The notes under the pieces are model-generated. The model worked only from the letters and a program-made list of their open reading frames with translations. It made no database searches and was not told where the DNA came from. A DNA stretch of 64,000 nt from Quercus robur (lineage: Eukaryota; Streptophyta; Magnoliopsida; Fagales; Fagaceae), in NCBI RefSeq assembly GCF_932294415.1, contig NC_065535.1, positions 84,527,862 to 84,591,861 on the forward strand, in the 5' to 3' direction. Below are positions 23,469-37,000 of this stretch, one piece after another. The stretch's first letter is position 1. The number at the start of each line of letters is the position of its first letter. Made by a program: the position numbers and the translations under genes.

Positions 23469-23850
23469 TTGCAAATTACATTTCTAAAGTGTGAAAGTGA
23501 TTAGATTTTACACCTTGAAATTTCAAAATTTAGATTTTACCCCCTAAAGTTTTTGGGTGTTTAGATTTTACACCCTGACGTTTTAGAATTTGGATTTTAC
23601 CTCCTAAAATTTAGAATTTTTTGGATTTTACACCTTCAAATTCTGAAATTTTAGAGTGTAAAATCCAAACACCTCAAAACTTTAGGGAGTAAAATCCAAA
23701 CACTTCTAAAATATAGGGAGTAAAATCCAAATTTTGAAACGCCAAGATATAAAATCCAAATATCACCAAATTTCAGGAGATAAAATTCAAATTCTAAAAT
23801 TTTATGATATAAAATTTAATCACCCCGAACTTTAGAGGTGTAATTTACAA
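23469..23850. repeat. Long imperfect inverted repeat (hairpin MITE-like)
   Basis: The left end TTGCAAATTACATTTCTAAA matches the reverse complement of the right end (TTGTAAATTACACCTCTAAA). The interior is made of alternating modules of the type GGATTTTACACC in one direction and GGTGTAAAATCC in the other, with the centre near 23645. The transcript would fold into a hairpin of nearly 190 bp per arm. A related hairpin lies at about 59187-59620. Confidence 0.7.
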
Positions 23851-24723
23851 TATATTCTTCCTATTTTTTATTTTTTGAGAATCTTGAGCTATATATAATA
23901 TATGGTAAATCCAGGGGTATTTAACAAAAGACATCACATCACAGCTATTTGGGGCATGTGGAACATTGATAGATACCAACCTGCCAACAGTGATCCCTAT
24001 TATAACCCATGTGAATGACACCTCTCCGAATCCCATCCCATCAAAAGGACGATCGTACCCCAAAACTAAAACAATACACCAACCAACAACCACGCAGCCA
24101 GACAGCCAGGCACCACAAAAATGAATATTAATATGACTAACTGACCCTTCATCCATGCCTTTTTACCGAGTGAAGTCAAAGGGTAATTTGGATTTTGTCA
24201 TCAAATGTCCAAAGCACATAAGTATTTGACGCTTTATTAAATAATATTTTTATACATTTTATAATAATAATGTATCAAATTGTACAAAATATATCCCAAA
24301 ATTTTATGTATAATCACAATAAATTTATCAATGTAAGAACAGCATGGGTGTTTTTATAATAGAAAAAAAATGCTATACTTTAGCTAATTAAAGTCAAAAT
24401 TTACCTACATTAGTTTATCTAAAGTTGTGAAAAAATGCATAGTTGCTAACTTACTACAATAATCATGTAAATTTATATTGACATTATTTATTTTACATTT
24501 AATTTTTTGTTATTTTTTTTACGTATTTTAAGGGTAAAGAAAGAGAATGAATAGTAATTATTGTGTGTGTGAAGAAATAAAAACAATTAAAAAAATCAAG
24601 AAAATTTAATATTTTAATAAAATATAGTGTAAAATAGATAATATGTATGGTGTTTTTGAAAAATTAGTACTTAAAATATATTTTAAAAAAAAAGTAAATT
24701 CTTATGTTAAAATAAAGGGTTTT

Positions 24724-24896
24724 GCTAACAAGTGCCCTCAAGACACTCATTAATAATCAACTTTAGGAAAGTTTTAATACCACTTTTATAAGAAATAAAA
24801 AAGCTGTTAAAATATTAATTACTTTTTTTTTTTCATTTCCCATAAAAACTTTCTTTATATAGATTATTAACCAATGTCCTAAGGGCGCTCGTTAGC
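24724..24896. mobile_element. Small MITE with about 22-bp terminal inverted repeats
   Basis: The left end GCTAACAAGTGCCCTCAAGA matches the reverse complement of the right end (GCTAACGAGCGCCCTTAGGA). The interior is AT-rich and non-coding. A decayed relative with a similar interior may lie at 54857-55020. Confidence 0.7.
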
Positions 24897-25394
24897 ATTT
24901 CCCTAAAATAAATAATAATTTTGCAATGCTGCCAATAAACTATTAAAATGTATATTTTATTATTTAATAAATTATTGAAATGTGTATTTTATTTTTGAAA
25001 AGTGCACGTTGCAGCTTAATATTAAGGACCCCATTATTGAGGTTTGTTTTGCTACGGTACTTTTCATCCCCATGAATGGGTACATAAATTTCAGGACCCA
25101 CCTTCAACCTATGGACCAATGGGCCTCCGCTGTACTATATTTCACGGAACACGAATGGATGTGGATGGTGGGGGCCCACTCTCCATCTTTGATTCCTTTG
25201 AAGATCTGTTCACCGCCTGATTTGTTAAATTTTTTAATGTACAAGGTTTTTCTCGTGCAGGTTACCCCTATTTTATTTTCAGCCTGCCTGTCCATAGTCC
25301 AAGATTTGACATTTGCATTTGATTTGGTTGCGACTTTAAAGAAAGTCCATGGTAGAAAGGAAGCTATATATATATATATATATATATTGTGGGG

Positions 25395-25671
25395 GACAAT
25401 TTTTGCTTAGATCAAGTGTTGCACTTGTAGTCATTTTTGGCTTGGAGAGTCCCACATCGGAAAGATGACTTCCCTCCTTCTACCTTATAAGGCATGAACC
25501 AATGAAAAAGAGTACCACTAGCTCTACCTTATAAAGCATGAACCAATGAGAAAGAGTACCACTAGCGTAGAAGGAGGGAAGTCATCTTTCTAATATGGGA
25601 CTCTCCAAGCCAAAAATGACTACAAGTGCAACACTTGGTCTAGGCAACACTTGGTCTAGGCAAAAATTGTC
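25395..25671. mobile_element. Foldback element: 89/105-bp inverted arms around a duplicated loop
   Basis: The left arm 25395-25483 is almost perfectly complementary to the right arm 25567-25671; the right arm has an extra tandem copy of AACACTTGGTCTAGGC. The loop (25484-25566) contains two direct copies of about 41 bp (CCTTATAARGCATGAACCAA and following). The arm motif GTCCCACATCGGAAAGATGA is a word I associate with plant repeat termini. No coding capacity. RNA from this locus would form a long near-perfect hairpin. Confidence 0.8.
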
Positions 25672-26245
25672 AACGTCTTAGGCATGCAAGCAACGTCCTT
25701 GGCCGTCCTCGGCATGCTTGCAAAGTCCTAGTCGTCACATATCGAATAGAAATCTCCCTATTTTCTACCTTATAAGTTTTGAAGCGAAGGAGTAGTGTTA
25801 ACGGCCAAGGAATATATCTATATATATATATATATATTTTATCTTTAATCGTAGTTTTTCCTTTACCAAACAAAGTCTATACAATAAAGATCATTGTAGT
25901 CCTTAATTGAAGTTATGTCCGTGTATAGTTTTTTATAGTTAGGATTAAAAAAAAATTATATGTCAACTAATTGTGTTGCTGAATAGTTAAAATGAAGTGG
26001 GTCAAAAAGATTCAGTCACAAATTAGATTACTCTTTTGAAATGATGTGTGCCCTTTGGATTAGATTATTGAGATGTTAGTGGCATATCATTTTCATACAA
26101 TAAGCCAAGCCACCCACTATATAATTTATAAATCTATACAAACTTGTAGACTATAAACTCTACAAAATGTAACATCTTTGGTAACTTGAAAAAAAAATTA
26201 TATAATTTATAAATATTTCTCTCTCTCTCTCTCCCTCTCTCTATC

Positions 26246-26283
<38 letters not shown>

Positions 26284-26361
26284 ACTTTGTATCATACTAT
26301 CCAATAGCTTTGTCTTGGAGTAATTTAAAAAATCCAAACGTAAATGTTCTTAATGTTTTTA

Positions 26362-27121
26362 AGAGTATTCATATTGGAGGAGGTAAAACCTCCAAACCAA
26401 AGAGCTATTTTTAGCCTTAACAACCAAAATGCAGACTTTATCAATGGGTGTAAATTTAAAAAGGTTTGGCAATTTGTTATAGTAAACTACTATCTCTAAG
26501 AGCATTCACTAAAATACAGCAACTGTTCCGCTGAAACCTAGCCACACCTGCTGAACCACTGTAACTCTAATTAAAAACCTACCAAAAACCACTGTAAGAC
26601 CCACGAATTGAACCACCCACGAACCATGAAGTTGACCCACAACAGAGGCCCACAAACCACAAAAATCAACCCAGACCCACGACCCATGAACTTTACCCAT
26701 AACAGAGAACCACGAACCACAAAATTTACCTAGACCCATAACCCATGAACCACAAAATCAACCCACAACAAAGACCCACGAGATTGATGGCGAGAGAAAG
26801 GAGAGTGAGTGAGGGAGCCAAAGAGCTAGGATTGGGAAGAGAGAGAGAGAGAGAGAACAGAGAAGCAAGATAGGAGAGAGGGCGGAGAAAGAGAGACAGA
26901 GGAGATTGATTGGAGAAGAGAGAAAATAAAAGTGTTATAAAAAATTGATAACAACAAGTTATAGTAAGTTGCTACTAGTAGCAACTTACTGCTTACTATA
27001 GCATGTTTGCAAAAAATTTTAAATATATCACCACTGATGTTGGGTGGTTTTTAGTGTTTGGAGGGGTAAAATAGTTTTTTTCTTCCCCCCGCTATTTTAC
27101 CATCTTCATTGTGAATGCTCT
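26362..27121. mobile_element. Non-autonomous DNA transposon with degenerate terminal inverted repeats
   Basis: The left end AGAGTATTCATATTGGAGGA and the reverse complement of the right end AGAGCATTCACAATGAAGAT match over about 27 positions (both followed by GGTAAAA). The inside has repeated CCCACGAACCACAAAA-type words (26598-26780) and GA repeats. No transposase. The general style (GAGCA ends, GA core) resembles the cluster at 7363-9447. Confidence 0.6.
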
Positions 27122-27128
27122 AACAATT

Positions 27129-28193
27129 TAGAGTAGCAACCAAGTTATAAATTTTTTTTTTTATTTGGTTTCTCTTTTTTTATTTTTATTATTATACACA
27201 CACACACACTCTCTCTCTCTCTTCAGACTTCTCTCTTTTTTCTTTGGTTGAGCCTCTCTCTGCACTCTCCCCACTTCTCTTTAGTGTGCGTTTGGGTAGA
27301 AATTATTTCTACCCACATCTGTGTTTCCAGCGTTTGACTCTTTTTTTTTTTTTGGCACACGTTTCAGGAGACTAATTTCACTGTTACGGCTACTGTTCAT
27401 GAACAGTTCATGAACAGTAGCCGTAATATTTGACTTTTCAACCACTTTTCAACACATCAGTGGGTCCCGTGCACTGTTCACGGGACCCACAAATCTCACT
27501 TTTCAGCAACTTTTTCATTAAAAATGGATCCTACGGTATTATTCACACATTTAAAAATTATTTTACTACAGTGTTTTCAATTTTCAGTTGTATCCAAACG
27601 GACCCTTAGTCTTTTTTCTTTTGGTTAGGGCTGTTCATGCTCCAACCACAACCAAAGAAACCAATTGCCACCAATCCGATTGCACCATTGGAGATACCTA
27701 ACAATGATTGATTGGATTTGTTTTAGAGATCCAGGTTCATGTAGCTCCAATCTCCAACCTCATCTTTGTCTTCCTCAAGCCTCAGTTACTAATGTGGTTT
27801 GGGTTTTTGAGATCAAAAGTTGATTTTAGATATACTTTCTCTCTGGTTGTGTGGTGTTTTATGTTTTGCTCTCTCTCTCTCTTAATAACCAAATTGACTA
27901 AAGTCACCACCGATTAGGTTTTTTTTTTTTTTTTTTTTTAATTTATTTATACCAGTGAAGGTGGTGGTTGGCAAAGGATGTCAGTGGTAGAGAAGAGAAA
28001 AAGATGGAGAAGAAGATAGAGAAACTCAGAAAGAGGAGAGAGTAAGAATAAAGAAAGAATATTTAAATGAAGTGATTAAAAAAAATAGAATATTTGATAT
28101 TGGGTGTATTATAAAGTAGGGTATTAAAATAGATAAAATAAATTTATAAGTTGCTAAAAGTTTTTTTTTTTAAGAACCACCACTGTGAATGCT
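27129..28193. mobile_element. Second, partly deleted relative of the preceding element
   Basis: It ends at 28193 with GTGAATGCTCTAA, the same terminus as the neighbouring element's right end. The left side shares AGAGTAGCAACCAAGTTATAAA-like sequence with the inverse of the right side. It contains (CT)n and poly(T) tracts and a nested MITE at 27294-27605. Left boundary uncertain. Confidence 0.4.
27291..27608. mobile_element. PIF/Harbinger-like MITE, 312 bp, TTA target duplication
   Basis: The left end GTGTGCGTTTGGGTA and the reverse complement of the right end GGGTCCGTTTGGATA form the terminal repeats; TTA flanks both sides (27291-27293 and 27606-27608). The interior has palindromes, for example around the repeated TTCATGAACAG and the TGGGTCCCGTG/CACGGGACCCA pair. 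Non-coding. Confidence 0.75.
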
Positions 28194-28706
28194 CTAACAT
28201 GCATCCAAATGCCAAGTGCTTTTAACTAAATTAACATTTTTTGGTGTTTCAAACAAAGACATTTATAATTTAAATCCTCCCTCTCCCAACTATCGAATTA
28301 TAAAAAATATTAAATAAAACATACATATTATATTTTGTGTCAATTAGATATTGTTCACTTTTTGCTCCATAAACTCATATTTTTTAATATAATGTTGAGA
28401 TTAAAAATCCTTAAAAATTAAACATTTTATAAATGATATAGCTATTATCCTCTAATCTTTTTGATGTGTTGTATACTTGAATTCATATAAGGCATAAAGA
28501 AACCATGTAATCCATGGTTAATCGTCATGAATACATATTTAACAGAACGTGACTGAGTGATTTTATGAAAGTTATGGTGAAACAAAACTTCAATCCATCT
28601 GGGCCGGCCATCCCAAAAAAAGAAAAAAAAAATCCAACTGGGCCAACCCTAAGAAAAGAGATGATCAAATTATCAATATTTATCACGATTCATGATTTTC
28701 TACTCT

Positions 28707-28745
<39 letters not shown>

Positions 28746-29623
28746 GTTGTTTTTGTACTTGATTTAAATGGATACGGATGATGTAATTGGGAAGATGATA
28801 ATATTGTTATTATGGTTATCCCTAATCATTCAATAATGCAACTTCGTTCAGACAGCTGAGATCATCCTAGTTGCATAGTCGGACAATAAAGATGTAAGAC
28901 TTCCTCCTTTTTGTAATGTTACAAGTCCTATCCTGTCTCTATTCCCTGCCTCCATTCTTTGTTTAATTTCAACTGTTAGTCATAGTCAGGTTGTGAGACT
29001 CTGACATTTGGACACTTCTTACCATAATAATACCATTGACAAATTTTCCAAACTCTTTTTGCACCCCATCTGATGGAGTTAGATATAATCAACAATACCA
29101 ATGATGACTGTCCATTGAAGAAATTTTGTATGCATCAAAATTTATAGAAGCAAGGGTATTATTTTCAAGTACATATTAATATATTTCAAATACCATTTTA
29201 AAAATAATTGTACACTAAACGCAATTTGATGAAAAAGGGCCTGTTCGACCTTGGACTTTTAATAAACTTTGTCACACACATGCCAAATTCAAAATGTCCC
29301 CCCAATTTACAAACTTCTTGTATGATCCTAGGGTCTTGCGGTCGATGACACATTTTCCATGTGTTGAGATTATATCTTTGCCCACCCTAACCCCCAACCC
29401 AAGAAAAAAAAAAGACAAGAAACTAATACATAAATGATTTGTTTTTTTTTATTATTTATTTATTTGTTTCTCAATGAAAATTACAATCTCAATATAATAA
29501 ATAATTGGGAAAATTGATTGAACAAATAGTAATGTTACAACTTACAAGTACCATACTGCATGACTCAATTGCCTCTGAATCCTGTAAAGCGTTTTCAAAA
29601 TTGTTGATTAATATAGGACACTT
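28194..29623. other. Intergenic and 3' flank of NAA35
   Basis: No separate gene seen. There is a 30-nt T run at about 28711-28740. The minus-strand 3'UTR of NAA35 probably ends near the A/T-rich 29448-29465 stretch, which on minus holds AATAAA-type signals. Confidence 0.4.
28592..28648 (+). mobile_element. Ultra-short poly(A) retro-insert with diverged 18-bp duplication
   Basis: AATCCATCTGGGCCGGCC (28592-28609) and AATCCAACTGGGCCAACC (28631-28648) bracket 21 bp of ATCCC plus an A-rich run. The duplication has three mismatches, so the insertion is older or the call weaker. Confidence 0.45.
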
Positions 29624-32600
29624 TCAAGATCTCTTGACAACGGCTGTAGCGAAGTACGGATGGTGGCTGAACTCAAAAGAAGCCTTTAGTGTAGGGTCGA
29701 GGGCTCCTACCCGGGAAATAACATTTAAGGCAATGCTATTGTGCTCTGCCACTTGCTCTATTTTTCTGAGTTCGGCCAATTTGTCAGGGTCGTTGGAAAA
29801 ACTACTCTTAGCCTCCTTTGCAATCCTCTGAGCATCTTTAAAGTAATTATACATAACCAGGGTCTAGGCAAAGAAAGAGAGATCAGTCATGACCGTATGA
29901 GAGAGGATTATTAAAAAAAAAAAAAAAGAGAGAGGATTATAAACACATATACAGGGTTGATGAAACACTTACGGATAAGCGAGCATAGGTTGTGGATTCC
30001 CTGAATGAGTGGAATGAGACGTGGTCAGGAATGCAAGCTTTCTGTAAAAGTTCAAAGTGCTGAATAAATCTCTGCAAAAGAAGTTAAAAATTTTGTGAGA
30101 AGACAAATTTTACATATTAAACTAAAAAACCATGAGGCAAGTCAAATGGAGAAAGAAGCAAAAAGCAATCTAGTCCATATCATAGCTTACATGATTATAA
30201 TGATGGAACTTTGTCAAGAGTTAGATAATTAAATTTATTTTAACATGTAATTAATCAATTTCATATGCAAAAAAAGGAGTCACTTTCTACTAGTGTCTTG
30301 AAGATGTATCTCAGGAAAGATTGTTTCCTCCATCCACACCAAGAAATTTATAGGGGTGGAAAAACAATTGAAATTGGCCTCAATATAGCTTAGAAATTAT
30401 TCCAATACCATGTTTTCCCACCATGGCTAGGATACTTCAGATATAAAAAAAATATACAGAAAATAAGCTTAGAAGCTATACCTCTTGCTCTGTATTAAAA
30501 GGATTTCGACTTTGTAAGATCATGTGTTCATTCCTCAAAGCAGCAAGCATCTGCAAAGAACCGACATATATATACAACTTTTGAGATTTTCTTGAATATA
30601 AATCACAAGTAGTGCATCTAAGTAGAATATCTTTAAGCAAAGGACCTATATTTAAGACTTGTCATCACATCTGCAACATATGATGGCCTTTCTAATTTAA
30701 ACTAGAAAGACCTCTTTCATAAACCTGACCAGAGTATGGAGAAATTATACCGTTCTCATGGTGGACCACGTCACTTGTCCACCATTCCAGTAAAAGACTC
30801 CCACCTATTTAAAATTGTTGAATCAGTATTCAGTTTTTATTTAAAACTCCACAATTTTAAACAAGTGGAAGTCTTTTATTGAAATGGTGGACCACATTAC
30901 TTATCTACCATGAGGACCTTATAATTTCTCCAGAGTATGGGTCTACCAACCACGAAACCCAAGAACCTTGCACAGTTCAGGAAGTCAACATCTATTCCCA
31001 AGCATCTTAAATGGCATTTCATAGAAGTGGTCATCCATGATCTCATAAAATAAAATTAAAATCAAGCAGAATTACCATTGTGAGCCCTTCAGCAAGACAT
31101 ATTTGGCATTGAAGAAACAAGACTGCTGGTGGGATTCGATATTCCCTTGCAACATCCTTCGGGGAATCCCTTTTCTTCTTGCCCTTTCGTTTGCCTGTTC
31201 GAAAGCACAGGAACACATCAAATTGGAATAGTTTTTTTTATTGATAAGTTACGCACGCAATAGGCTTGAACCCACGACCTCACCCTCCATCCCATTATTA
31301 TAGGAGGAGGAAGCGCCAATTGAGCTATAGCTCATTGGCCAACTGGGTATCATAAACTCAATAAAATTTCTCAATAGAGATACAATCACATGCAGATTAC
31401 AAAAGAATCTATTTCAGTTGTTCCCAGATATCTGATTGCAGATAGAAAGAAATAGAACATATTCACAGGGACCTGCTGAAGAGTTTCTTCATCCAAAATC
31501 ACCTTAATCAGATAATCAATGCTACAGGCTTTCTCTGACCTATATGTCAAATTCCTAGCCTACCAAAAGAACACAGCATATTAGATGTTTGGAATTATTC
31601 ACTATTTTTTTCCAACATCCTCATTTTCAAAGATGCAAAAAATCCACAGGTCTTATGTGTCTACTTAGATTCATCAAACACTGCAAGTTTCTTATAAAGT
31701 ACCAAGTGACCACTTAGCGAGCATACTTACCCATGTCATTCTTTGCTGCCATCTTAAGATGTGTTTTCTCTGAAAGCTTAATCAAGACAACATACATATA
31801 CCAGTATACCATGCAATATTCACTTGGGGAATAGAGCTCCAACTCAAAACCCAAAATGAGAAAACGCGAAGCTATCCAGTATGTTTGCTCCTCTACCCAA
31901 AGGAGGATATGTTGGAATATTTTCACACAGACGTTCTGCAAAACCAAAAAAAAAAAGTTTGAAATAGATCCTACCGGTGAAAGCATCAGGGTTTGATAAT
32001 TTTAGCAAATTTATAAATCATAAAAATCTTGACCAAACAAGCAAACACTTTCTACAATTCCGGTAGAAAACAATTCAGTTAAACCTATGGCAGACTAACA
32101 TACCTCATCTTCTGGAATTCTTGACACTTCTCCAAACTCCTTTCTAAACGCTAGCTCTAGCTGTTTGCCAACAGATAAAAGAACATAGATGCATTAGATA
32201 TCAAGCCTAATTCTTCTTGCAAAGCCAACATGAGATTCCTGGCTTAAGTTAAAATCAATAATGCAGTATAGATGTCAATGTAGCAAAGGTAACAGCCGCC
32301 TTATGCAGAATTCATGTTTGCTCCTAAAGTTACATCATACTTCAAACCATAAAAGTAGATATATCAGTTATATTTGCCAAATTGCAAAAGATACAGCTTT
32401 GGTGGGACTGGGGACACAGATTACTGATCTAAAGTTGACAGTTAACTCAAACATCATCAAGTTATGAATATATCATGTTTCAGGGTATAGTGCGATTTTT
32501 AAGGCAAATTCTCAGGATAAACTACCAATAATAAACAAAAAGGACAGTTATGGGATGCTATTTGAAAATACAATCTTATAAGAACACAGTAGCCACAACC

Positions 32601-34053
32601 TCACTGAAGCAGAGAACGGAAAATCAGATTACACCCCCTGTTATGATAACTTGCATGAAATGAATTTCAGAAAGAGAAGAACAAACAAATTAATAACGCA
32701 CGTGAAATATGGTCTACAAATATGGAACACACCTGCACATACATAACACGCCAATCTTGTAGCATTTTCCCTAGCTTACGCCTTTGCCATGCAGCATTTG
32801 TACAAAGAATTTTGAGCATATTGATAACTAACTGCATTACATAATGACATTGCACATATTAGATGAATATTAGATGAAGCACCTTCCGCAACAAACCAGA
32901 AGAATGTTATAAGCAGTCCTGCTGCAGACACGCCAAGTGACAACAAAAGTATAATTTAACAATGCTATCTTCTGATGAAGCTGTTAACCTAAATTGATTA
33001 CAATAAATATAAATCTTTCTTGTGCGTGCGTGCAGGCATGTGTATTTAATAAGTAATATAAGGATAATAGGATTTCAATGACCATTTCCCCAGATTCCAA
33101 ACTCAACCCAAACCAGTGAATAGAACTAAATAAGAGGACAGAGTGGGATTATCATTACTAAAATGACTTGGGAATAGAGAGCAATGGCATACATAATTAT
33201 GCCAAAAGATGATATTGTCTTCACCTGCCCTAATTGCACAAAATATTCATTCTTCTGAACATCATGGTTCTTTGAAACTTCGGGCAACACTGCAGCTCTG
33301 GTGATAACAGTAAACATAGAATCCCGTCCATAGAGTTTCCCATCTTGAACCAGCAGAAGCTGTTCAAAAGTTATCAGGTTGAGAATCCAGACATAAGAAC
33401 ATAGACAGAGAAATAAGTACCTCAAATAAAGTAGACATCAAAACATTCCCACAAGATCAAGAATTATTAACATTCTAATGCAAATCATAAGCATCATATA
33501 GAAGCACATATTACAAATAAGGAATTTGTAAGTGAGGCTATATTACCTCTGCCACTATGTGCTTCCCAAAATGCAGAATATCTTATTTTTGGTCAAAGCT
33601 TCATGCTACAGTGTATAAACATGTCACCTCGACGTACAAATTTCTCAATAATCTAGTTCAAAGACATAATCCTCTCCCAAGTTTATGCTCTGGCTCATGA
33701 ATTTGACAGCACAACTAGTGTCACCCTGAACATCAGCTTTTAGTTTCATGTAATTAACTATCACCAGCTTTTTTACTACTCACATGACTGTTTGTATTTT
33801 TCATAATTTTAATGAACTTGATTGTTCAAATATAAATAATTAGCACCAAGAGCCTTGTAGCTCAACTAGCACCTCTTGATGTTTCCAGCAAAGACATATA
33901 GGTTTCAAATCGCTCCTCCCCCATTGTAACTATTGAATTATCAACAAAATATAAATAGTTAGCATGCAGACATTTTTCCTCTATAGTACATTTCCAGTGT
34001 ATTGGTTTTTTTTTTTAAAATAAAATTTGTTATGTTACTTATATATATATATT

Positions 34054-34085
<32 letters not shown>

Positions 34086-37000
34086 AAAAAGGACTTTGTT
34101 TTTTCAAAATAAATCACTTTTTTTAATCGACCAACAATGGGGTTACCCCTCCCCTCCCATGCATTTAACCAACATAAAGAGGGAGACAACCACTTAGCAT
34201 GCAGAAAATTTTTGGAATAAATGTTTCTTTTTTCTGTTTCTCTGTCTATTTTTTATTGGTAAGTTACACACACACAATAATTTTTGAACAGACAACCCCA
34301 CACTCCACCTTGTTCTACAGGGGGAGAGGGTATTGTTTGAAATACCATTTAACATGTAGGGTTCAACTTTTGGAATACAACTGAATTTCATTAAAAATGC
34401 AAAAAGGGAGCCAACTCTAGTACACTGGGATGCAGTAAAGAATTTAATGATGCAGTAAAATTTATCAATTCATAAAAATAGATGCAGTAAAAATCAACCT
34501 GGAGATGAGCTCTTGCAACCAGATCAGGTTGAGATTTTTGGAACTGAACCACAAACTGCAAAACACCTTCTAATGATGGATCCAATGAGTAGGAACATAT
34601 AATGTCTAGATCATGAAGCAGTTTCACAAAATATTCAATGGCCTGGCAGAACACAGACAAAAAAATCTTAAGACATTTGGCATTTTTTTTTTTAAACTTT
34701 TCATAAATAAAAAAGAGATTTTATGATACAAAGACTTACAAATGCAATTACTGGACATTTCAGAAGTAATTATCTAAATTCTTACCTTTTTCCAACTAAG
34801 GATTTTAATTGCACGCGGTGGAGTAGGTGCAGATAATCTACAATTTAAGCTAGCATCAAACCCAATAGGCTGACAGCCAGAAGCAGTTGTTCTATTTTCT
34901 ATGCCATCCTCACTAGTTCCACAGGCACTAGATCTAAGAAAATCTGATGATCTATAAATGCAGTCTAGCTCTGATATGCAGGTAGCTATATGTTTCCTTG
35001 CCAACTCCAAACCTCTCCCTTGAGGCCGCCTCATAGATGTAAGAACATGGTAAAAATGCTGATAACAAAGAAAAGATGTTGAAAATACCAATTAAACAAA
35101 ATTTGATCTGGGTTTTTGGTCTATGCACTAGAAAAAAGGTCATAAAACAGTGCGTATGTACAAACACCAGGAGAAGAGAAGAGGAAAACATGGAAAGTAA
35201 ATGACGAGGCAGAACTAATTTTTTTCACTTGTATGTAACAAAATAGAGATCTCAAGCCTGCAGTGTCAGGAATAATCAGAGTTTGAAAAGACAAGGAGGG
35301 TAAAACATATACAGAAAATTAATTAACAAATTCTTTATGTTTATACAAGAGTTATATGTATAACAACAAAAAAATGATAACCCTAACTGATGCATCTTGT
35401 CAAGGGCTACAAGCATAAACTCTCAATAACTCTTTCAAAAAATCAAATAAATATTCAAAGCACCAAAGATACATACAAGATGCTATGTACTGAAGCACAT
35501 AATAATGATCCAAAAACAATAGAAGGGGTGCTCATGAGCATACTTTCAGAGGATAAAACATAAATTTCTATGCAGACATATATATGCGATCATAGATGAT
35601 GCAGAGACAATAACCTAAATAAATTACAGAACATTAAAGAGTCTACACAGGATAAGACCTTACGAAAGCGTAAGCGGCATAACAAGGCTTTACAGTAGCC
35701 TTCTTCTAAATCAAGATTTGTTTGTAAGGGCTCCATATCTGCATCAAAATAGCAAGCAAATACATGAAGAAATTTTTTCTGAAGATTAGAACTTACATGC
35801 AGTGAGAAAGTGTGCCTGATCCTATAAAGCAGAAAGTGCTATCAATGCCAAAAGCTAATACAATGAGATAAAGTTTTTATTACACTTAACACTAATACCA
35901 AAAAAAATTGAGCATGTTTGCCACATAGCCCAGAAATTTGTTAGTTTAATTGGCATACCATTGCTAGCATACCTTCTGACACTCATTAGCAACCACTTCT
36001 TATATCTCGCAACATAGCAACAGAATGGTCTTACAATTAAGAAAAACCAGATAGGGCCACGGTAAGTTATGTTTGACATAGAGGTTTACAAGATAAGAAA
36101 TTGTGGGCAAATTTTTAAACATGTCTTACATCAAATATGTAACAATTCACGCTTAAGATCAACCAATCCTAGTCTGGCCTAAAAAAATAAAAACAAAGAA
36201 GAGCAACCATATTCATCATATGTGACTCCTTTGAATCCCTTGCAATCTTGACAAAAAATGACTTGCTTATAAAAAAGAGAGGAGGAACATAAGATTCAAG
36301 CAAGTTATCTGACAACAACCTTCTAAAACTCTTCTTCTAGACGAGGGGGCTTTGCAAGCACGCAATTGGCGAGAAATTGTTTCTTCAACAGCATTTAGCA
36401 ATGACAAGCACTTTTCATCTCCATCCCCATCCAAAGGAAGGCCATATGCCATTGTAAAAAGATCATCTTCCTGCCAAACAAACAAATGAGACAAGAAAGT
36501 ATTTCTAGATATGTATGTTTCATTTTTTTTTTTTTTAAATAAAAAGATGATTAGAAACAACAGATTGAAATTTAATGAAGGTTAATAACTTAATATATGC
36601 AGTCAATGAAGCTTTTCTTTTAGACTAAAAATGAAATCTTTGGCAGTGTTGGTAAAAGCACACTTATGCACACTCAAAGTGAAAGCATCAACCTTTAAGC
36701 ACTTTCCGCACCTAAAGCAAAGCGCTTTCTGTACACTTAATTTTTTTGAGCTTTTAATAAGCTCAAATGGTACCTTTTGAGAAATATATCTAAGTGACCA
36801 CATGATCTCACCACACAACACCACTAGGAAAAAGTCCAGCATCCAGACAAATCCAGTTAAAAACATGCTACTAATGATGGAAAGACTATTAATTAAAATG
36901 AAGTAGCTGAGGAATATGATGCAGGGTACATCTCTTGCGATGACAATGATGATTGTCATCTGCTTAATGGGGATGCTGATTATATACTTTAGGACTGCAT

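Noticed and set aside
23845-24156. 103-codon minus frame beginning MDEGSVSHINIHF
   Set aside because: No family resemblance, no splice partners, and it begins inside a hairpin repeat. Treated as chance.
24982-25410. 142-codon plus frame near 25 kb
   Set aside because: It runs into an (AT)n tract and the foldback element, and its composition is not protein-like. No known domain.
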